A stretch of DNA of 64,000 nt from Sporolactobacillus laevolacticus DSM 442. Lineage in GTDB: Bacteria; Bacillota; Bacilli; Bacillales; Sporolactobacillaceae. Below the pieces are notes generated by a model. The model was given only the letters and a program-made list of their open reading frames with translations. It was not told where the DNA came from and made no database searches. Location: positions 157,633 to 221,632 of the forward strand of contig NZ_AWTC01000004.1 of assembly GCF_000497245.1 (NCBI RefSeq). The letters run 5' to 3'. A program made the position numbers and the translations under genes. Below, piece by piece: positions 15,550 through 24,398 of this stretch. Position 1 is the first letter of the stretch. Each line of letters begins with the position of its first letter.

Positions 15550-17154
15550 ATGATGAATTTCAACCATCGCTATGATGATGGTAAACATGTGCCGGTTTAT
15601 GGCAAAAGGGGGATGGTTGCCACCTCACAGCCGCTCGGCGCGCAAGCCGGCCTCGAGATTTTAAAAAAGGGCGGTAACGCAATTGACGCTGCGATCGCAA
15701 CCGCAGCGTGTATGACCGTTCTTGAACCAACGTCGAACGGAATCGGCAGCGATGCATTCGCCATCATTTGGACCAAAGGCAAGTTGCACGGCTTGAATGC
15801 GAGCGGCAATGCACCCGAGCTGATGTCAGTTGAGGCCCTGCACAAACGCGGCAGGAGCAAGGTGCCTAAATACGGTTTGGAACCGGTGATGGTGCCAGGC
15901 GCCCCGGCAGCATGGGCGGAGTGCATCAGGCGTTTCGGAAAGCTTTCGCTAAAAGAGGTCATGCAGCCGGCGATCGACTATGCCCAATCCGGTTATCCGG
16001 TTTCCGAGGTTGTTGCAAAGAACTGGAAAACAGCCTTTGAGATGTACACAGCATTGAAGGGGCCGGAGTTTGAGAACTGGTTCAAGACCTTCGCTCCAGA
16101 AGGAAGGACGCCGCGGGCAGGTGAGCTTTGGAAATCCGAAGAAATGGCAGACAGCTTGCGGAAAATTGCCGACTCCAATGCCGAGGCCTTTTACCGGGGA
16201 GAACTGGCGGAGAAAATCGATCGCTTTTCACGGAAGTTTGATGGCTTTATTCGCAAGGAAGATCTGCAAAAATATCGCGCAGAATGGGTTGAACCGATAT
16301 CGGTCAATTATCGCGGCTATGACGTTTGGGAGCTGCCGCCGAATGGTCAGGGATTAGTCACACTCATTGCTCTGAAAATTTTGAATCAATTGGAATTGCC
16401 TTATAAGGAATTGCCGGATACCTATCACAAGCTCATTGAATCATTGAAGCTCGCGTTTACTGATGGGAAAAAGTATATTACGGACCCGAGTTACATGCAT
16501 GATGAAGTCACGCAGCTTTTGTCGGAGGCGCACAGCCTTGAACGCGCGCAGCTCATAGGCGAGAAGGCGATTCAACCGAAGGCCGGTTCCTTGCCGAAGG
16601 GCGGAACGGTTTATCTTGCCACTGCCGATGAAGAAGGGAATATGGTGTCCTACATTCAAAGCAATTTTAAAGGCTTCGGTTCGGGTATCGTCATTCCCGG
16701 AACAGGCATATCACTGCAGAATCGCGGATTTGATTTTTCACTGAACAAGGAGGATACCAACTGTCTCTATCCGGGCAAGAAGTCGTATCACACAATTATC
16801 CCAGGATTTGTGACAAAAAACGGACAGCCTGTCGGACCGTTCGGTGTGATGGGCGAATACATGCAGCCGCAGGGCCAGCTTCAGGTCATCACCAACTCGA
16901 TTGACTTTCATATGAATCCACAAGCCGCGCTCGACGCGCCGAGATGGCAATGGATCAGTGATAAAAAAGTAATGGTCGAGCCGGATTTTCCAATCGATAT
17001 TGCGCATGAGCTGGCCGGACGAGGGCACGAGATAACAATTGCTCTGGACATGAACTCCTTCGGACGAGGGCAGATCATCTGGCGCGATCAAGAAACAGGA
17101 GTACTGGTCGGAGGCACAGAATCACGGGCGGACGGCATTATTGCCGCATGGTAA
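15550..17154 (+). CDS. Gamma-glutamyltransferase-family N-terminal-nucleophile hydrolase
   Basis: 534 residues covering both GGT subunits in one chain. The large subunit starts GMVATSQPLGAQAGLEILKKGGNAIDAAIA (about residues 21-50). The self-cleavage site is GGTVYL with Thr at residue 353, where classical GGT has TTH, and the substrate-binding GFGSGIVIPGTGISLQNRG follows. There is no signal peptide, unlike secreted glutathione-degrading GGT, so it is probably cytosolic like the GGT-like acylases and CapD relatives of unknown substrate. It is followed by an MFS carrier after 29 bases. The start is ATG 15550 or 15553. Confidence 0.82.
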   Translation: MMNFNHRYDDGKHVPVYGKRGMVATSQPLGAQAGLEILKKGGNAIDAAIATAACMTVLEPTSNGIGSDAFAIIWTKGKLHGLNASGNAPELMSVEALHKRGRSKVPKYGLEPVMVPGAPAAWAECIRRFGKLSLKEVMQPAIDYAQSGYPVSEVVAKNWKTAFEMYTALKGPEFENWFKTFAPEGRTPRAGELWKSEEMADSLRKIADSNAEAFYRGELAEKIDRFSRKFDGFIRKEDLQKYRAEWVEPISVNYRGYDVWELPPNGQGLVTLIALKILNQLELPYKELPDTYHKLIESLKLAFTDGKKYITDPSYMHDEVTQLLSEAHSLERAQLIGEKAIQPKAGSLPKGGTVYLATADEEGNMVSYIQSNFKGFGSGIVIPGTGISLQNRGFDFSLNKEDTNCLYPGKKSYHTIIPGFVTKNGQPVGPFGVMGEYMQPQGQLQVITNSIDFHMNPQAALDAPRWQWISDKKVMVEPDFPIDIAHELAGRGHEITIALDMNSFGRGQIIWRDQETGVLVGGTESRADGIIAAW

Positions 17155-17183
17155 TCAACTTATAATTAGCGGAGGGATCGCAG

Positions 17184-18437
17184 ATGAACCATACGAAGAA
17201 AAACTACATTCTGATTACTGTTTTATTTTCACTTGGATGGGCTTTTATGTACGCAGACCGCAACATTCTTTCACCAATTATGAGCGTGATCGGCGAAGAT
17301 TGGAATCTCTCAAAGAGCGAACTTGGACTCATGTCCACGGTGTTTTTTACAACCTATGCACTGATGCAGATTCCGGCAGGATTTCTCGCTGACCGATTTG
17401 GACGGGTTAAAGTGCTGGTTGGCGGCTATTTGCTGTTCGCGGTGGGAACCTTTTTCAGCGGAATTGTTTCCGGACTTGGTCTGTTCCTCGTCGTTCGCGC
17501 AATCACTGGTTTTGGCGAAGGGACATACTATGGTCCTCAGTACGCGATCTCCTCAGCAACGCTGCCGAAGAAGTACCGAGGCTTCTCGTCTGCAATCATT
17601 AACAGCGGGATGGCACTTGGAATTTCCGCAGGCTTCATTGCGTCGAGCTACCTGACGTTTACGCTCCATAAAAGCTGGCAAACCTCATTCTTCGTCTTTG
17701 GTATATTGACAGCTGTTGTCGCAATTTTAATCGGCGTCTTCATAAAGGACGATGTAAAAAAGCCGATCCCGGCCAAGAAAGAGCCGGTGCAGAAAGCAAA
17801 TCTGAAAATCTTGTTAAGCCGCAATCATATTTTTACCTACATTCTTATTTTCTGCTCACTGTACGGCTTTTTCGGGATGCTGACCTGGCTGCCGTATTAC
17901 CTGCAGACCGTCCGCGGCGTCGACGGGTCGCAAACCGGGATCATCTCGTCCCTAGTGCCGTGGGCATCGATTCCAGGCGCGCTCTTATTCGGCTATCTTT
18001 CCGATCATATTAAAAATAAGAAACCGCTCGTCTTGTTCCTTGCCTTGCTCGGCGCTATCTGCCAAATCGTCATTCCGTACACGCAGAATTACTCGCTGAT
18101 GATCACAGGACTTGTCATTTATGGAATGGTTGGGAAACTCGCATTGGATCCGATCCTTGTTTCGTACGTGGCTGAAAACACACCGACAGTGATGTACTCA
18201 AGAGCGTACTCCATCTTCAACTTTGCCGGTATGGTTTCGTCCATTTTCGCACCGTACATTACCGGGTACTTTGCCGATCTGACCGGCCATCTTGAAATTG
18301 GCTTTTATATTTCCGGTGCACTGCTCTTTATCGGCGGGCTGCTCTTCATGTTTACCAATAAAGAACCGAACGCCGTCGCTGCTCTGGAAACGGCAGATAC
18401 CGACTTTGGCTCTATTGCTGTCCCGAATCACCGATAA
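17184..18437 (+). CDS. MFS transporter (organic anion type)
   Basis: 417 residues, 12 membrane segments. GFLADRFGRVKVLVG is the loop 2-3 motif (about residues 66-80), and helix 1 carries GWAFMYADRNILSP, in the style of the anion:cation symporter branch. It is likely to carry the substrate or product of the GGT-like enzyme immediately upstream (29-base gap, ribosome site GGAGGG). The sequence does not fix the substrate. It ends in a terminator. Confidence 0.82.
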   Translation: MNHTKKNYILITVLFSLGWAFMYADRNILSPIMSVIGEDWNLSKSELGLMSTVFFTTYALMQIPAGFLADRFGRVKVLVGGYLLFAVGTFFSGIVSGLGLFLVVRAITGFGEGTYYGPQYAISSATLPKKYRGFSSAIINSGMALGISAGFIASSYLTFTLHKSWQTSFFVFGILTAVVAILIGVFIKDDVKKPIPAKKEPVQKANLKILLSRNHIFTYILIFCSLYGFFGMLTWLPYYLQTVRGVDGSQTGIISSLVPWASIPGALLFGYLSDHIKNKKPLVLFLALLGAICQIVIPYTQNYSLMITGLVIYGMVGKLALDPILVSYVAENTPTVMYSRAYSIFNFAGMVSSIFAPYITGYFADLTGHLEIGFYISGALLFIGGLLFMFTNKEPNAVAALETADTDFGSIAVPNHR

Positions 18438-18466
18438 TTAATGCAGCTCTTAACTAAATGCTTTTG

Positions 18467-18496
18467 AAAAAGGGGCATTCTTGACCCCTTTTTTTC
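18467..18496 (+). terminator. Intrinsic terminator after the MFS gene
   Basis: The stem AAAAAGGGG (18467-18475) / CCCCTTTTT (18485-18493) has loop CATTCTTGA and a run of T. Confidence 0.9.
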
Positions 18497-18524
18497 GTGA
18501 AAAACATCTGAAAGGTTGGATTTG

Positions 18525-19106
18525 ATGCAAGCTCAAGAAAAAGAGAAACCGCGCTATGGCGACATTTTTGCAGCTTTTTTCCGCTCCGGCATCCTTAGCT
18601 TTGGCGGAGGACCATCGGGTATTCCCTTGATTGAGGCGGAGGTTGTCAAAAAATATCAATGGATGACGATTGAGGAGTTCGGTGACGTCGTGGCCATCGC
18701 CAACGCATTGCCTGGGCCGATTAATACGAAGCTGTCCGGTTATATTGGCTGGAAAGTCAAAGGATTGCCGGGTCTGCTGATCGCATTGGCAGCAACAGTT
18801 CTGCCCACCGTGGTTTTGCTGATCATTCTGCTCGGCTTCCTCGCAGCGTTTCAGAATCAGCGATGGGTACGTGGCATGACCCAGGCTGTGCTGCCGGTTG
18901 TTGGCGTAATGATGGCTCAGCTCACCTGGCGCTTCATGTCGAGTGCCAAAAAAGGGCTTGGCTGGACGATCAGCTTGATCCTGGTCGGACTCAGTTTTGT
19001 TTTAATGGAAATACTCAATGTCCAAGCGCCGATTCTGATCGCACTTGTCCTGATTGTTGCCCTGATCATACCCGTTAAAAAAAGAGTAAAGGAAGGTGAG
19101 GGATAA
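18525..19106 (+). CDS. Chromate transporter family protein, short form (first of pair)
   Basis: 193 residues with about five or six membrane segments. It shows the ChrA-domain signatures FRSGILSFGGGPSGIPLIEAEVV (about residues 19-41), WMTIEEFGDVVAIANALPGPINTK and YIGWKVKGLPG. Short ChrA proteins are encoded in tandem and work as an antiparallel heterodimer. Many are not about chromate but export or exchange other oxyanions. ATG 18525 is used, with AAAGG 9 bases upstream. It lies 2 bases from the second gene. Confidence 0.88.
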   Translation: MQAQEKEKPRYGDIFAAFFRSGILSFGGGPSGIPLIEAEVVKKYQWMTIEEFGDVVAIANALPGPINTKLSGYIGWKVKGLPGLLIALAATVLPTVVLLIILLGFLAAFQNQRWVRGMTQAVLPVVGVMMAQLTWRFMSSAKKGLGWTISLILVGLSFVLMEILNVQAPILIALVLIVALIIPVKKRVKEGEG

Positions 19107-19108
19107 TA

Positions 19109-19639
19109 ATGCTTTTATTGCAGATGTTTCTCGCATTCTTTATTCCTGGGATCCTCGGCTACGGCGGTGGCCCGGCATCCATTCCGCTGATCGAAAATGA
19201 AGTCGTCGGTCACTACCATTGGATGAATGTCACCGAGTTCAGTAACGTACTCGCACTCGGCAACGCGCTGCCTGGCCCGATCGCAACAAAAATGGCCGGC
19301 TACATCGGCTACCAAGTCGGCGGTACAGCCGGAGCGTTTGTCGCTTTGTTCGCAACCATCGCGCCGTCGCTGATTCTACTGATCGTACTATTGCAGATTC
19401 TGTACCGCTTCAAGGACTCACCGAAAGTCAGACGATTGACATTGATGATCCGCCCAATCATCGTGGTCATGCTCGGCATGATGGCCTGGAACTTCTTTAC
19501 CGCCTCAAACAAGGCATCCGGCTGGCTTCCGCTGATCCTGATCGGTGCTGCCAGCTTCGTGCTTATGCAGCGCCTGAAAATTCACCCGGCATTTGTCGTC
19601 GCCGGCGCACTAATCATCGGCGCCGCATTCATGGGATGA
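19109..19639 (+). CDS. Chromate transporter family protein, short form (second of pair)
   Basis: 176 residues with the same signatures as its neighbour (FFIPGILGYGGGPASIPLIENEVV, EFSNVLALGNALPGPIATKMAGYIGYQVGG) and about six membrane segments. It is the second half of a split ChrA transporter. The ribosome site GGTGAGG lies in the end of the first gene, which suggests coupled translation. The stop codon TGA lies inside the palindromic terminator that follows. Confidence 0.88.
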   Translation: MLLLQMFLAFFIPGILGYGGGPASIPLIENEVVGHYHWMNVTEFSNVLALGNALPGPIATKMAGYIGYQVGGTAGAFVALFATIAPSLILLIVLLQILYRFKDSPKVRRLTLMIRPIIVVMLGMMAWNFFTASNKASGWLPLILIGAASFVLMQRLKIHPAFVVAGALIIGAAFMG

Positions 19640-19668
19640 GACTGAATTCAGTCTCATCTCATTTTGCC
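19635..19668. terminator. 24-bp perfect palindrome over the stop codon, with T-run
   Basis: Arms GATGAGACTGAA / TTCAGTCTCATC form a perfect 24-bp palindrome at 19635-19658, followed by TCATTTT. The stop codon of the second chrA-type gene (19637-19639) is in its left arm. Confidence 0.75.
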
Positions 19669-19716
19669 GTTCCAGCAGATCTTCCGAATAGAAGCGTAAC
19701 TTTGTACCAAGCTTTT

Positions 19717-19745
19717 TTGGCATGAGCATCAAAATCCCGTATAAT
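19717..19745 (+). promoter_or_regulatory. Sigma-A type promoter
   Basis: TTGGCA (19717-19722), a spacer of exactly 17 bases, and TATAAT (19740-19745) lie 55 bases before the amidohydrolase start. This is one of the best consensus promoters in the window. No shared operator with the other pyrimidine-type genes was seen here. Confidence 0.75.
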
Positions 19746-19800
19746 TTAAGCAGACAGAGGAGACCAAGCATAGTCTCACTGAACGGATGGAGGCGGACAT

Positions 19801-21195
19801 ATGAGCTGGGATTACGTCATCAAGAATGGAACACTAGTCACATCGAATGAGAGCTTTAAAGCCAATATTTATATTAAAGACGGAAAAATTGCCGCGATCT
19901 CTGATCAACCGCTCGAAGGTGAAGCGAAAACAGAGACGGACGCCACCGGTCAGTATGTGCTGCCTGGACTGATCGACGTCCATGTGCATTCGCGTGATCC
20001 AGGCCCGACCTATAAGGAAGATTTCTTCACATCAACACAGGCGGCAGCGGCCGGCGGGATCACGACGATCTTCGACATGCCGAACACAACGCCGCCGACG
20101 CGCGACGCGGCCAGCTTTAAGGCGCAGGTCGCCAATCTGACACCAAAGGCGCATGTCGATTTCGGGATCTGGGGTATCGCCCTTGGACCAATGAACAACG
20201 CCAACTTGCCAGAGCTGCATGAGGCCGGCGTCATCGGCTTCAAGTATTTCTGGGGCTACGCGGTCAACAAGAACACGTTCCAGCTTACCTACAACTATAA
20301 ACCGGGTATGACCGACGTTCTGCCGCCGCTGTCCGACGGCGAAGTGTACGAGATCTTCCAGAACGTGGCGAAAACCGGTAATGTGGTTGCGATCCACGGC
20401 GAGGATAGCAGCCTGATCCAGACACTTACTGAGCAGGTGAAAAAGTCAGGCCGGACCGATTACGATGCACTGGTGGAGAGCCGACCGAATCTTGCTGAGG
20501 AAGTGACCGTTCAGATGGGGGCCGCCTTCTCACGGGCATCCGGCGCGCGCCTGCATGTACTCCATGTGACGACTGCAGAAGCTGCTGATGCCATCCGACG
20601 CGCCAAGGCACAGGGTGCCCCGATCAGCGCGGAGACATGCCCGCATTACCTGTTCCTAAGCAACGAGGACTATCCAAAAGTTGGACCAGTAATGAAAATC
20701 TATCCGCTGGTCAAATACGAAAAGGATAAGAAAAAGCTCTGGGAAGCCATCAACGACGGTACAATCACGATCGTGTCTTCGGACCATGCACCGCACACAC
20801 CTGAAGAGAAGGCGGGCAGCCTATGGGAGATTCCCGCCGGCATGCCGGGCATCGAAACGATGGCACCGCTCATGCTGAACGCCGTCAACGAAGGAAAGTT
20901 GACCCTGCAGAAACTAACCGCACTAATGGCTGAGAATCCGGCCAAGCGCTTCGGCATCTACCCGCAAAAAGGTTCGCTCGAAGTCGGTACCGACGCCGAC
21001 ATTACTATCGTCGACATGGACAAGGAAACGGTGATCAAAGCCGAGAATCTGCACAGCAAAAGCAAAGTCACCGCCTATGACGGTTGGGCCATCAAAGGCG
21101 TACCGGTCGAAACGATCGTCCGCGGCGAAACAGTTATGAAGAACGGCGAAATCGTGCACGCCCCACTGGGCAAGGTCGTAAAACCGAATAAATAA
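19801..21195 (+). CDS. Dihydroorotase-like cyclic amidohydrolase
   Basis: 464 residues, amidohydrolase TIM barrel. Metal motifs: DVHVHSRDPG (about residues 60-69), a lysine for carboxylation in GVIGFKYFWGY (about 148), HGED (His, about 199), HVLHVTT (His, about 255) and SSDHAPHT (Asp, about 323). HxHxR and FDMPNT are the substrate-carboxylate residues of dihydroorotases; allantoinases have MPLN there. The carbamylated-Lys arrangement is closer to the allantoinase/hydantoinase branch. Dihydroorotate to N-carbamoylaspartate would link the PyrD/PyrK and amidase genes at 10.5-13.5 kb. It has its own promoter and terminator. Confidence 0.82.
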   Translation: MSWDYVIKNGTLVTSNESFKANIYIKDGKIAAISDQPLEGEAKTETDATGQYVLPGLIDVHVHSRDPGPTYKEDFFTSTQAAAAGGITTIFDMPNTTPPTRDAASFKAQVANLTPKAHVDFGIWGIALGPMNNANLPELHEAGVIGFKYFWGYAVNKNTFQLTYNYKPGMTDVLPPLSDGEVYEIFQNVAKTGNVVAIHGEDSSLIQTLTEQVKKSGRTDYDALVESRPNLAEEVTVQMGAAFSRASGARLHVLHVTTAEAADAIRRAKAQGAPISAETCPHYLFLSNEDYPKVGPVMKIYPLVKYEKDKKKLWEAINDGTITIVSSDHAPHTPEEKAGSLWEIPAGMPGIETMAPLMLNAVNEGKLTLQKLTALMAENPAKRFGIYPQKGSLEVGTDADITIVDMDKETVIKAENLHSKSKVTAYDGWAIKGVPVETIVRGETVMKNGEIVHAPLGKVVKPNK

Positions 21196-21200
21196 GGAAA

Positions 21201-21239
21201 AGGGCAAAAGCCGGAACAAGGGCTTTTGCTCTTTTTTTA
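21201..21239 (+). terminator. Intrinsic terminator after the amidohydrolase
   Basis: AGGGCAAAAGCC pairs with GGCTTTTGCTCT and is followed by a run of seven T, 6 bases after the stop codon. Confidence 0.9.
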
Positions 21240-21305
21240 TCATCCGGCACGCTTTGAACCATTTGGATACAGCCAAAAACTCTCAATAAAAAGATGGTGA
21301 TTTTC

Positions 21306-21623
21306 ATGGAATGGAAAGAAATCAAAGATAGCAAGGATATTGAAAACATCTTATACTTATTTGGGGGATTTCATGATAGTTGCTTAAAAGAGTTATATAT
21401 GTGGACTGAAAGTTATGTTGATGAAAATTTATCGATGCGTATGCCAACAGAACTGGATACCCATGCAAGAATCCTTTTCCAAAGACAGGTTCATAACCCT
21501 TCTGCTTCTCCTATAAAGGATGGACAAAAACACATAAACTGTCCCTCGAATGAAGAACACCTTACGAAAGTTATGTATAGTCAAACAATTGTCCCGAATT
21601 TACCTTATGTGAATGAAGTCTGA
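21306..21623 (+). pseudogene. Truncated conserved hypothetical protein
   Basis: The first 65 or so codons (MEWKEIKDSKDIENILYLFG, then GFHDSCLKELYMW and ELDTHARILFQRQ) read like the N-terminus of a conserved Bacillales protein of roughly 140 residues that I remember only as hypothetical. After QRQVHNPSA the sequence loses family character and stops at residue 105, so a deletion or frameshift probably removed the C-terminal half. ATG 21306 follows GATGGTGAT. No function is assigned. Confidence 0.5.
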
Positions 21624-21951
21624 TGTCAAACCATCCCACACAGGCAACTTATATCATTAATCTGCTAAGAGAAATGATTCACGCCCTTCTAACTTGTACC
21701 TTTAAAATACTTTCTGACAAAATTCGAGATTATGAACAATACAGGACAAGTGGCGCTGGCCGCTTATCGAGTGGCAAGAACTGCAAGCTCAGCCCATAGA
21801 TTAAAGACAGACTACTTCAACCAAATGACAAAGACCACGCAAATGGGACAAAGTTCATCTTCGTACAAGAATGCAAGTCTGCAAGGAATTCTGCATAGAA
21901 AGAGAGAAGACATTCCTGCAAACAGACAGAAAAATAAGGAGACAAGAGACC
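21624..21951. other. Intergenic region, no supported gene
   Basis: A 93-codon plus-strand ORF (21732-22013) has no ribosome site and overlaps the better gene at 21952, so it is not accepted. The end of the stretch provides AAGGAG at 21937-21942 for that gene. Confidence 0.5.
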
Positions 21952-22200
21952 ATGAATCCATATACATTTTATTACGAATCCGAAGGCAAGCGGACGAACC
22001 CGGATGCATATAACAAACCATTGACGACGATTCAAGCAGAAGACATTCGATCGGCGGCAGAGAAGTTTGCCGAGAAATACACACTGAAACTGATTGACTG
22101 TGAATCATTGATGTATGGAAATTACCGCATCTACACCGAATCGAGGCGATCATTCTGGCGTAAAGAGGAACAAGTTTATTACGTCATGTCCGAGGAATGA
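21952..22200 (+). CDS. Small protein of unknown function, paralog of 37707-37952
   Basis: 82 residues. Ribosome site AAGGAG is 9 bases upstream of the ATG. It aligns end to end with the 81-residue protein at 37707. Shared positions include MNxYxFY at the start, RT...AY..P..T, AAxKFAEKxxLK in the middle, GxYR and VYxV near the C-terminus, with roughly one third of residues identical. It is mixed alpha/beta by appearance, charged, with no signal or membrane segment. I do not recognise the family. Both copies sit just upstream of a polysaccharide locus. Confidence 0.65.
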   Translation: MNPYTFYYESEGKRTNPDAYNKPLTTIQAEDIRSAAEKFAEKYTLKLIDCESLMYGNYRIYTESRRSFWRKEEQVYYVMSEE

Positions 22201-22385
22201 ATGTACACGCGTTTAATACTAAATCAAAGCAAAAATCGCTTAAAATAGTTAATAGATGACAAAAGAAGACATTTTAAACACTAAATAGTGAAACATAATT
22301 GTAATAGAAACGTAAATAGAGAGCAACAAAGTGTAACAAAAGCCTATACTATTCATTCCCGTGACTTTCTTCCCATAACTTCCTC

Positions 22386-22413
22386 TTTTCAATAAGAATA
22401 AATATGCTATAAT
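22386..22413 (+). promoter_or_regulatory. Candidate promoter 1 for the polysaccharide locus
   Basis: TTTTCA (22386-22391), 16-base spacer, TATAAT (22408-22413). The -10 is perfect, the -35 is weak. Confidence 0.45.
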
Positions 22414-22454
22414 GCTTATAGCTTGACGAACCTAAATTTGTCGAGAAATAGCAC

Positions 22455-22482
22455 TTACTATTGTTTTAGAATAGTGTATAAT
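22455..22482 (+). promoter_or_regulatory. Candidate promoter 2 for the polysaccharide locus
   Basis: TTACTA (22455-22460), 16-base spacer, TATAAT (22477-22482) preceded by TG one base upstream (extended -10 style). Confidence 0.5.
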
Positions 22483-22629
22483 GAGAGAATCTTGAATTCG
22501 CTCAATCCTTTCCATTAATCCGATTTTAATAAATATAGAATAGGATTTCCTCAATACCAGTCGAGACATCATCCCAGAACTTTTCACGACGAACTAGATA
22601 TGAGTCTCCATTTCTCAGGGGGTTTTTTG

Positions 22630-23511
22630 ATGAAAAAAGTCAGAAAAGCAGTTATTCCGGCTGCTGGGTTAGGCACACGATTCCTTCCTGCAACAAAAGC
22701 ATTGCCAAAGGAAATGCTGCCAATTGTTAATAAGCCGACGATTCAATATATTGTTGAAGAAGCCGTTCAAGCCGGAATCGAAGATATTATCATCGTCACC
22801 GGCAAGGGCAAACGAGCGATCGAAGATCATTTCGATATTGCATACGAACTGGAACAGAATTTGATTCAAAAAAATAAAATGGATTTGCTTGAAAAGGTAA
22901 GAGAACCTTCTAAAATCGATATTCACTACATTAGGCAAAAATCTCCGAAGGGTTTGGGCCACGCTGTTTGGTGTGCCCGTAAATTCATCGGTGATGAGCC
23001 TTTTGCTGTCCTTTTAGGCGATGACATCGTCCAGGCAGAGACACCATGCATTGGTCAGCTCATTAATCAGTATGAAAAAACTGGCTGCTCTTGCATCGGT
23101 GTTAAAGAAGTGCCGGAAAATCAGACACACCGCTATGGGATCATTGATCCAAAAGCACAAGATGGCAGACTATTTAATGTCAGCAAGTTTGTTGAAAAGC
23201 CTAAAGATAATCCGCCTTCCAATCTTGCGATTATTGGCCGCTACGTGCTGACTCCGGAAATCTTTGACTTCCTGGATAAGAAGGAAATCGGTGCAGGTGG
23301 AGAAATTCAATTAACCGATGCCATTCAGAAGTTGAATGAGCTTCAAGGTGTATATGCCTATCAGTTTGAAGGCAAACGCTTTGACGTTGGTGAGACACTA
23401 GGCTTTGTTCTAACAAACATTGAAATGGCATTGCAGGATAAAGAAATACAAAAAGATGTACTTAAAGGAATTGAAAAAATCTTACGCGACAATAAATTAC
23501 CACTTGAATGA
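22630..23511 (+). CDS. galU: UTP--glucose-1-phosphate uridylyltransferase
   Basis: 293 residues. Nucleotide-binding start [27 protein letters not shown] (about residues 6-32), then [26 protein letters not shown] and [20 protein letters not shown], all standard for GalU/GtaB. It makes UDP-glucose for surface polysaccharides, glycolipids and teichoic acid glycosylation. The start at 22630 follows CAGGGGG; an ORF extension to 22600 has no ribosome site. It opens the first polysaccharide locus. Confidence 0.95.
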   Translation: MKKVRKAVIPAAGLGTRFLPATKALPKEMLPIVNKPTIQYIVEEAVQAGIEDIIIVTGKGKRAIEDHFDIAYELEQNLIQKNKMDLLEKVREPSKIDIHYIRQKSPKGLGHAVWCARKFIGDEPFAVLLGDDIVQAETPCIGQLINQYEKTGCSCIGVKEVPENQTHRYGIIDPKAQDGRLFNVSKFVEKPKDNPPSNLAIIGRYVLTPEIFDFLDKKEIGAGGEIQLTDAIQKLNELQGVYAYQFEGKRFDVGETLGFVLTNIEMALQDKEIQKDVLKGIEKILRDNKLPLE

Positions 23512-23525
23512 TGGAGGATAAGACG

Positions 23526-24227
23526 ATGGCCATGCCGAAATCAGAAATCAACGCACGCTACATCGAAGAAACGCAGCGAACCGTTTTGACTCGCAAACTT
23601 GGAAATGACAGTACAACCTATTTGTTCTTAAAAAGGGTGCTGGATCTCTTTGGCGCAGTTGTTGGTCTTGTACTAAGCTCACCATTGTTCTTCGTCATTT
23701 CATTACTATATCTTTTTGGAGATAATAAGGGTCCTGTTTTTTTTAAACAAAAAAGAGTTGGGCAGGGCGGCAAGGAATTTTATATTTATAAATTCCGCTC
23801 TATGATTGTAAATGCCGAAGAATTATTAAAATCAAATAAAGTACTTTATAAGAAATATATAGATAATAATTATAAATTAGAGCCGGACGAAGATCCGAGA
23901 ATAACAAAAATTGGACGTCTTTTACGAAAAACGAGTCTTGATGAATTACCTCAGTTCATCAATGTTTTAAAAGGTGAAATGAGTTTAGTTGGACCTCGGC
24001 CTGTTATTGCTGAGGAATTAATGGAATATGGTGAGAAAAAGGATCTGTTTTTATCAGCGAGACCTGGTCTTACTGGATATTGGGCAGCTAGTGGCCGTAG
24101 TGATATAGAATACCCGGAACGTTGTAATGTCGAGTTATATTATATTGAAAATAGATCTATAGCTCTTGATATAAAGATTATACTCCAAACGATTTATTCA
24201 GTTATAGCTCGAAAGGGCGCTTATTAA
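23526..24227 (+). CDS. Polyprenyl-phosphate sugar-1-phosphate transferase (priming glycosyltransferase)
   Basis: 233 residues. One N-terminal hydrophobic hairpin (VLDLFGAVVGLVLSSPLFFVISLLYLF, about 37-63) is followed by the cytosolic catalytic domain with KFRSMIVNAE, DPRITKIGRLLRKTSLDELPQ, VGPRPVIAEE and GLTGYWAASGRSD. It moves a sugar-phosphate from a UDP-sugar to undecaprenyl phosphate, the first step of repeat-unit assembly. WAASGRS differs from the usual WQVSGRS. The start at 23526 has GGAGG 8 bases upstream. It is a close paralog of 40750-41445; having two suggests two polymers or one redundant step. Confidence 0.92.
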   Translation: MAMPKSEINARYIEETQRTVLTRKLGNDSTTYLFLKRVLDLFGAVVGLVLSSPLFFVISLLYLFGDNKGPVFFKQKRVGQGGKEFYIYKFRSMIVNAEELLKSNKVLYKKYIDNNYKLEPDEDPRITKIGRLLRKTSLDELPQFINVLKGEMSLVGPRPVIAEELMEYGEKKDLFLSARPGLTGYWAASGRSDIEYPERCNVELYYIENRSIALDIKIILQTIYSVIARKGAY

Positions 24228-24398
24228 TAAACAATGGATTTAACATTCGGGCACCAAACTTATTGGCGTATAAATTGCTTGTATAAAGCCGCCAATCAGA
24301 AGAGGTGTCCATCTTTATATTTTTGTGATTTTTAGGAAGACTACAATACAATGTGTTGTCAACATTTTAAAACACATCTAATTTGTGAGGTATGGGAC

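Larger units (their letters stand above)
22201..22629. other. Long leader of the first polysaccharide locus
   Basis: About 430 bases, AT-rich and without an ORF. It contains two candidate sigma-A promoters, TTTTCA-N16-TATAAT (22386-22413) and TTACTA-N16-TATAAT (22455-22482). The second leaves an untranslated leader of about 140 bases before galU. Confidence 0.5.

Noticed and set aside
19801-21195. Allantoinase call
   Set aside because: FDMPNT and HxHxR are dihydroorotase substrate residues; allantoinases have MPLN. The lysine-carboxylated metal site keeps some doubt, so it is called dihydroorotase-like.
21732-22013. 93-codon plus-strand ORF
   Set aside because: No ribosome site, low-complexity start, and overlaps the better supported gene at 21952.
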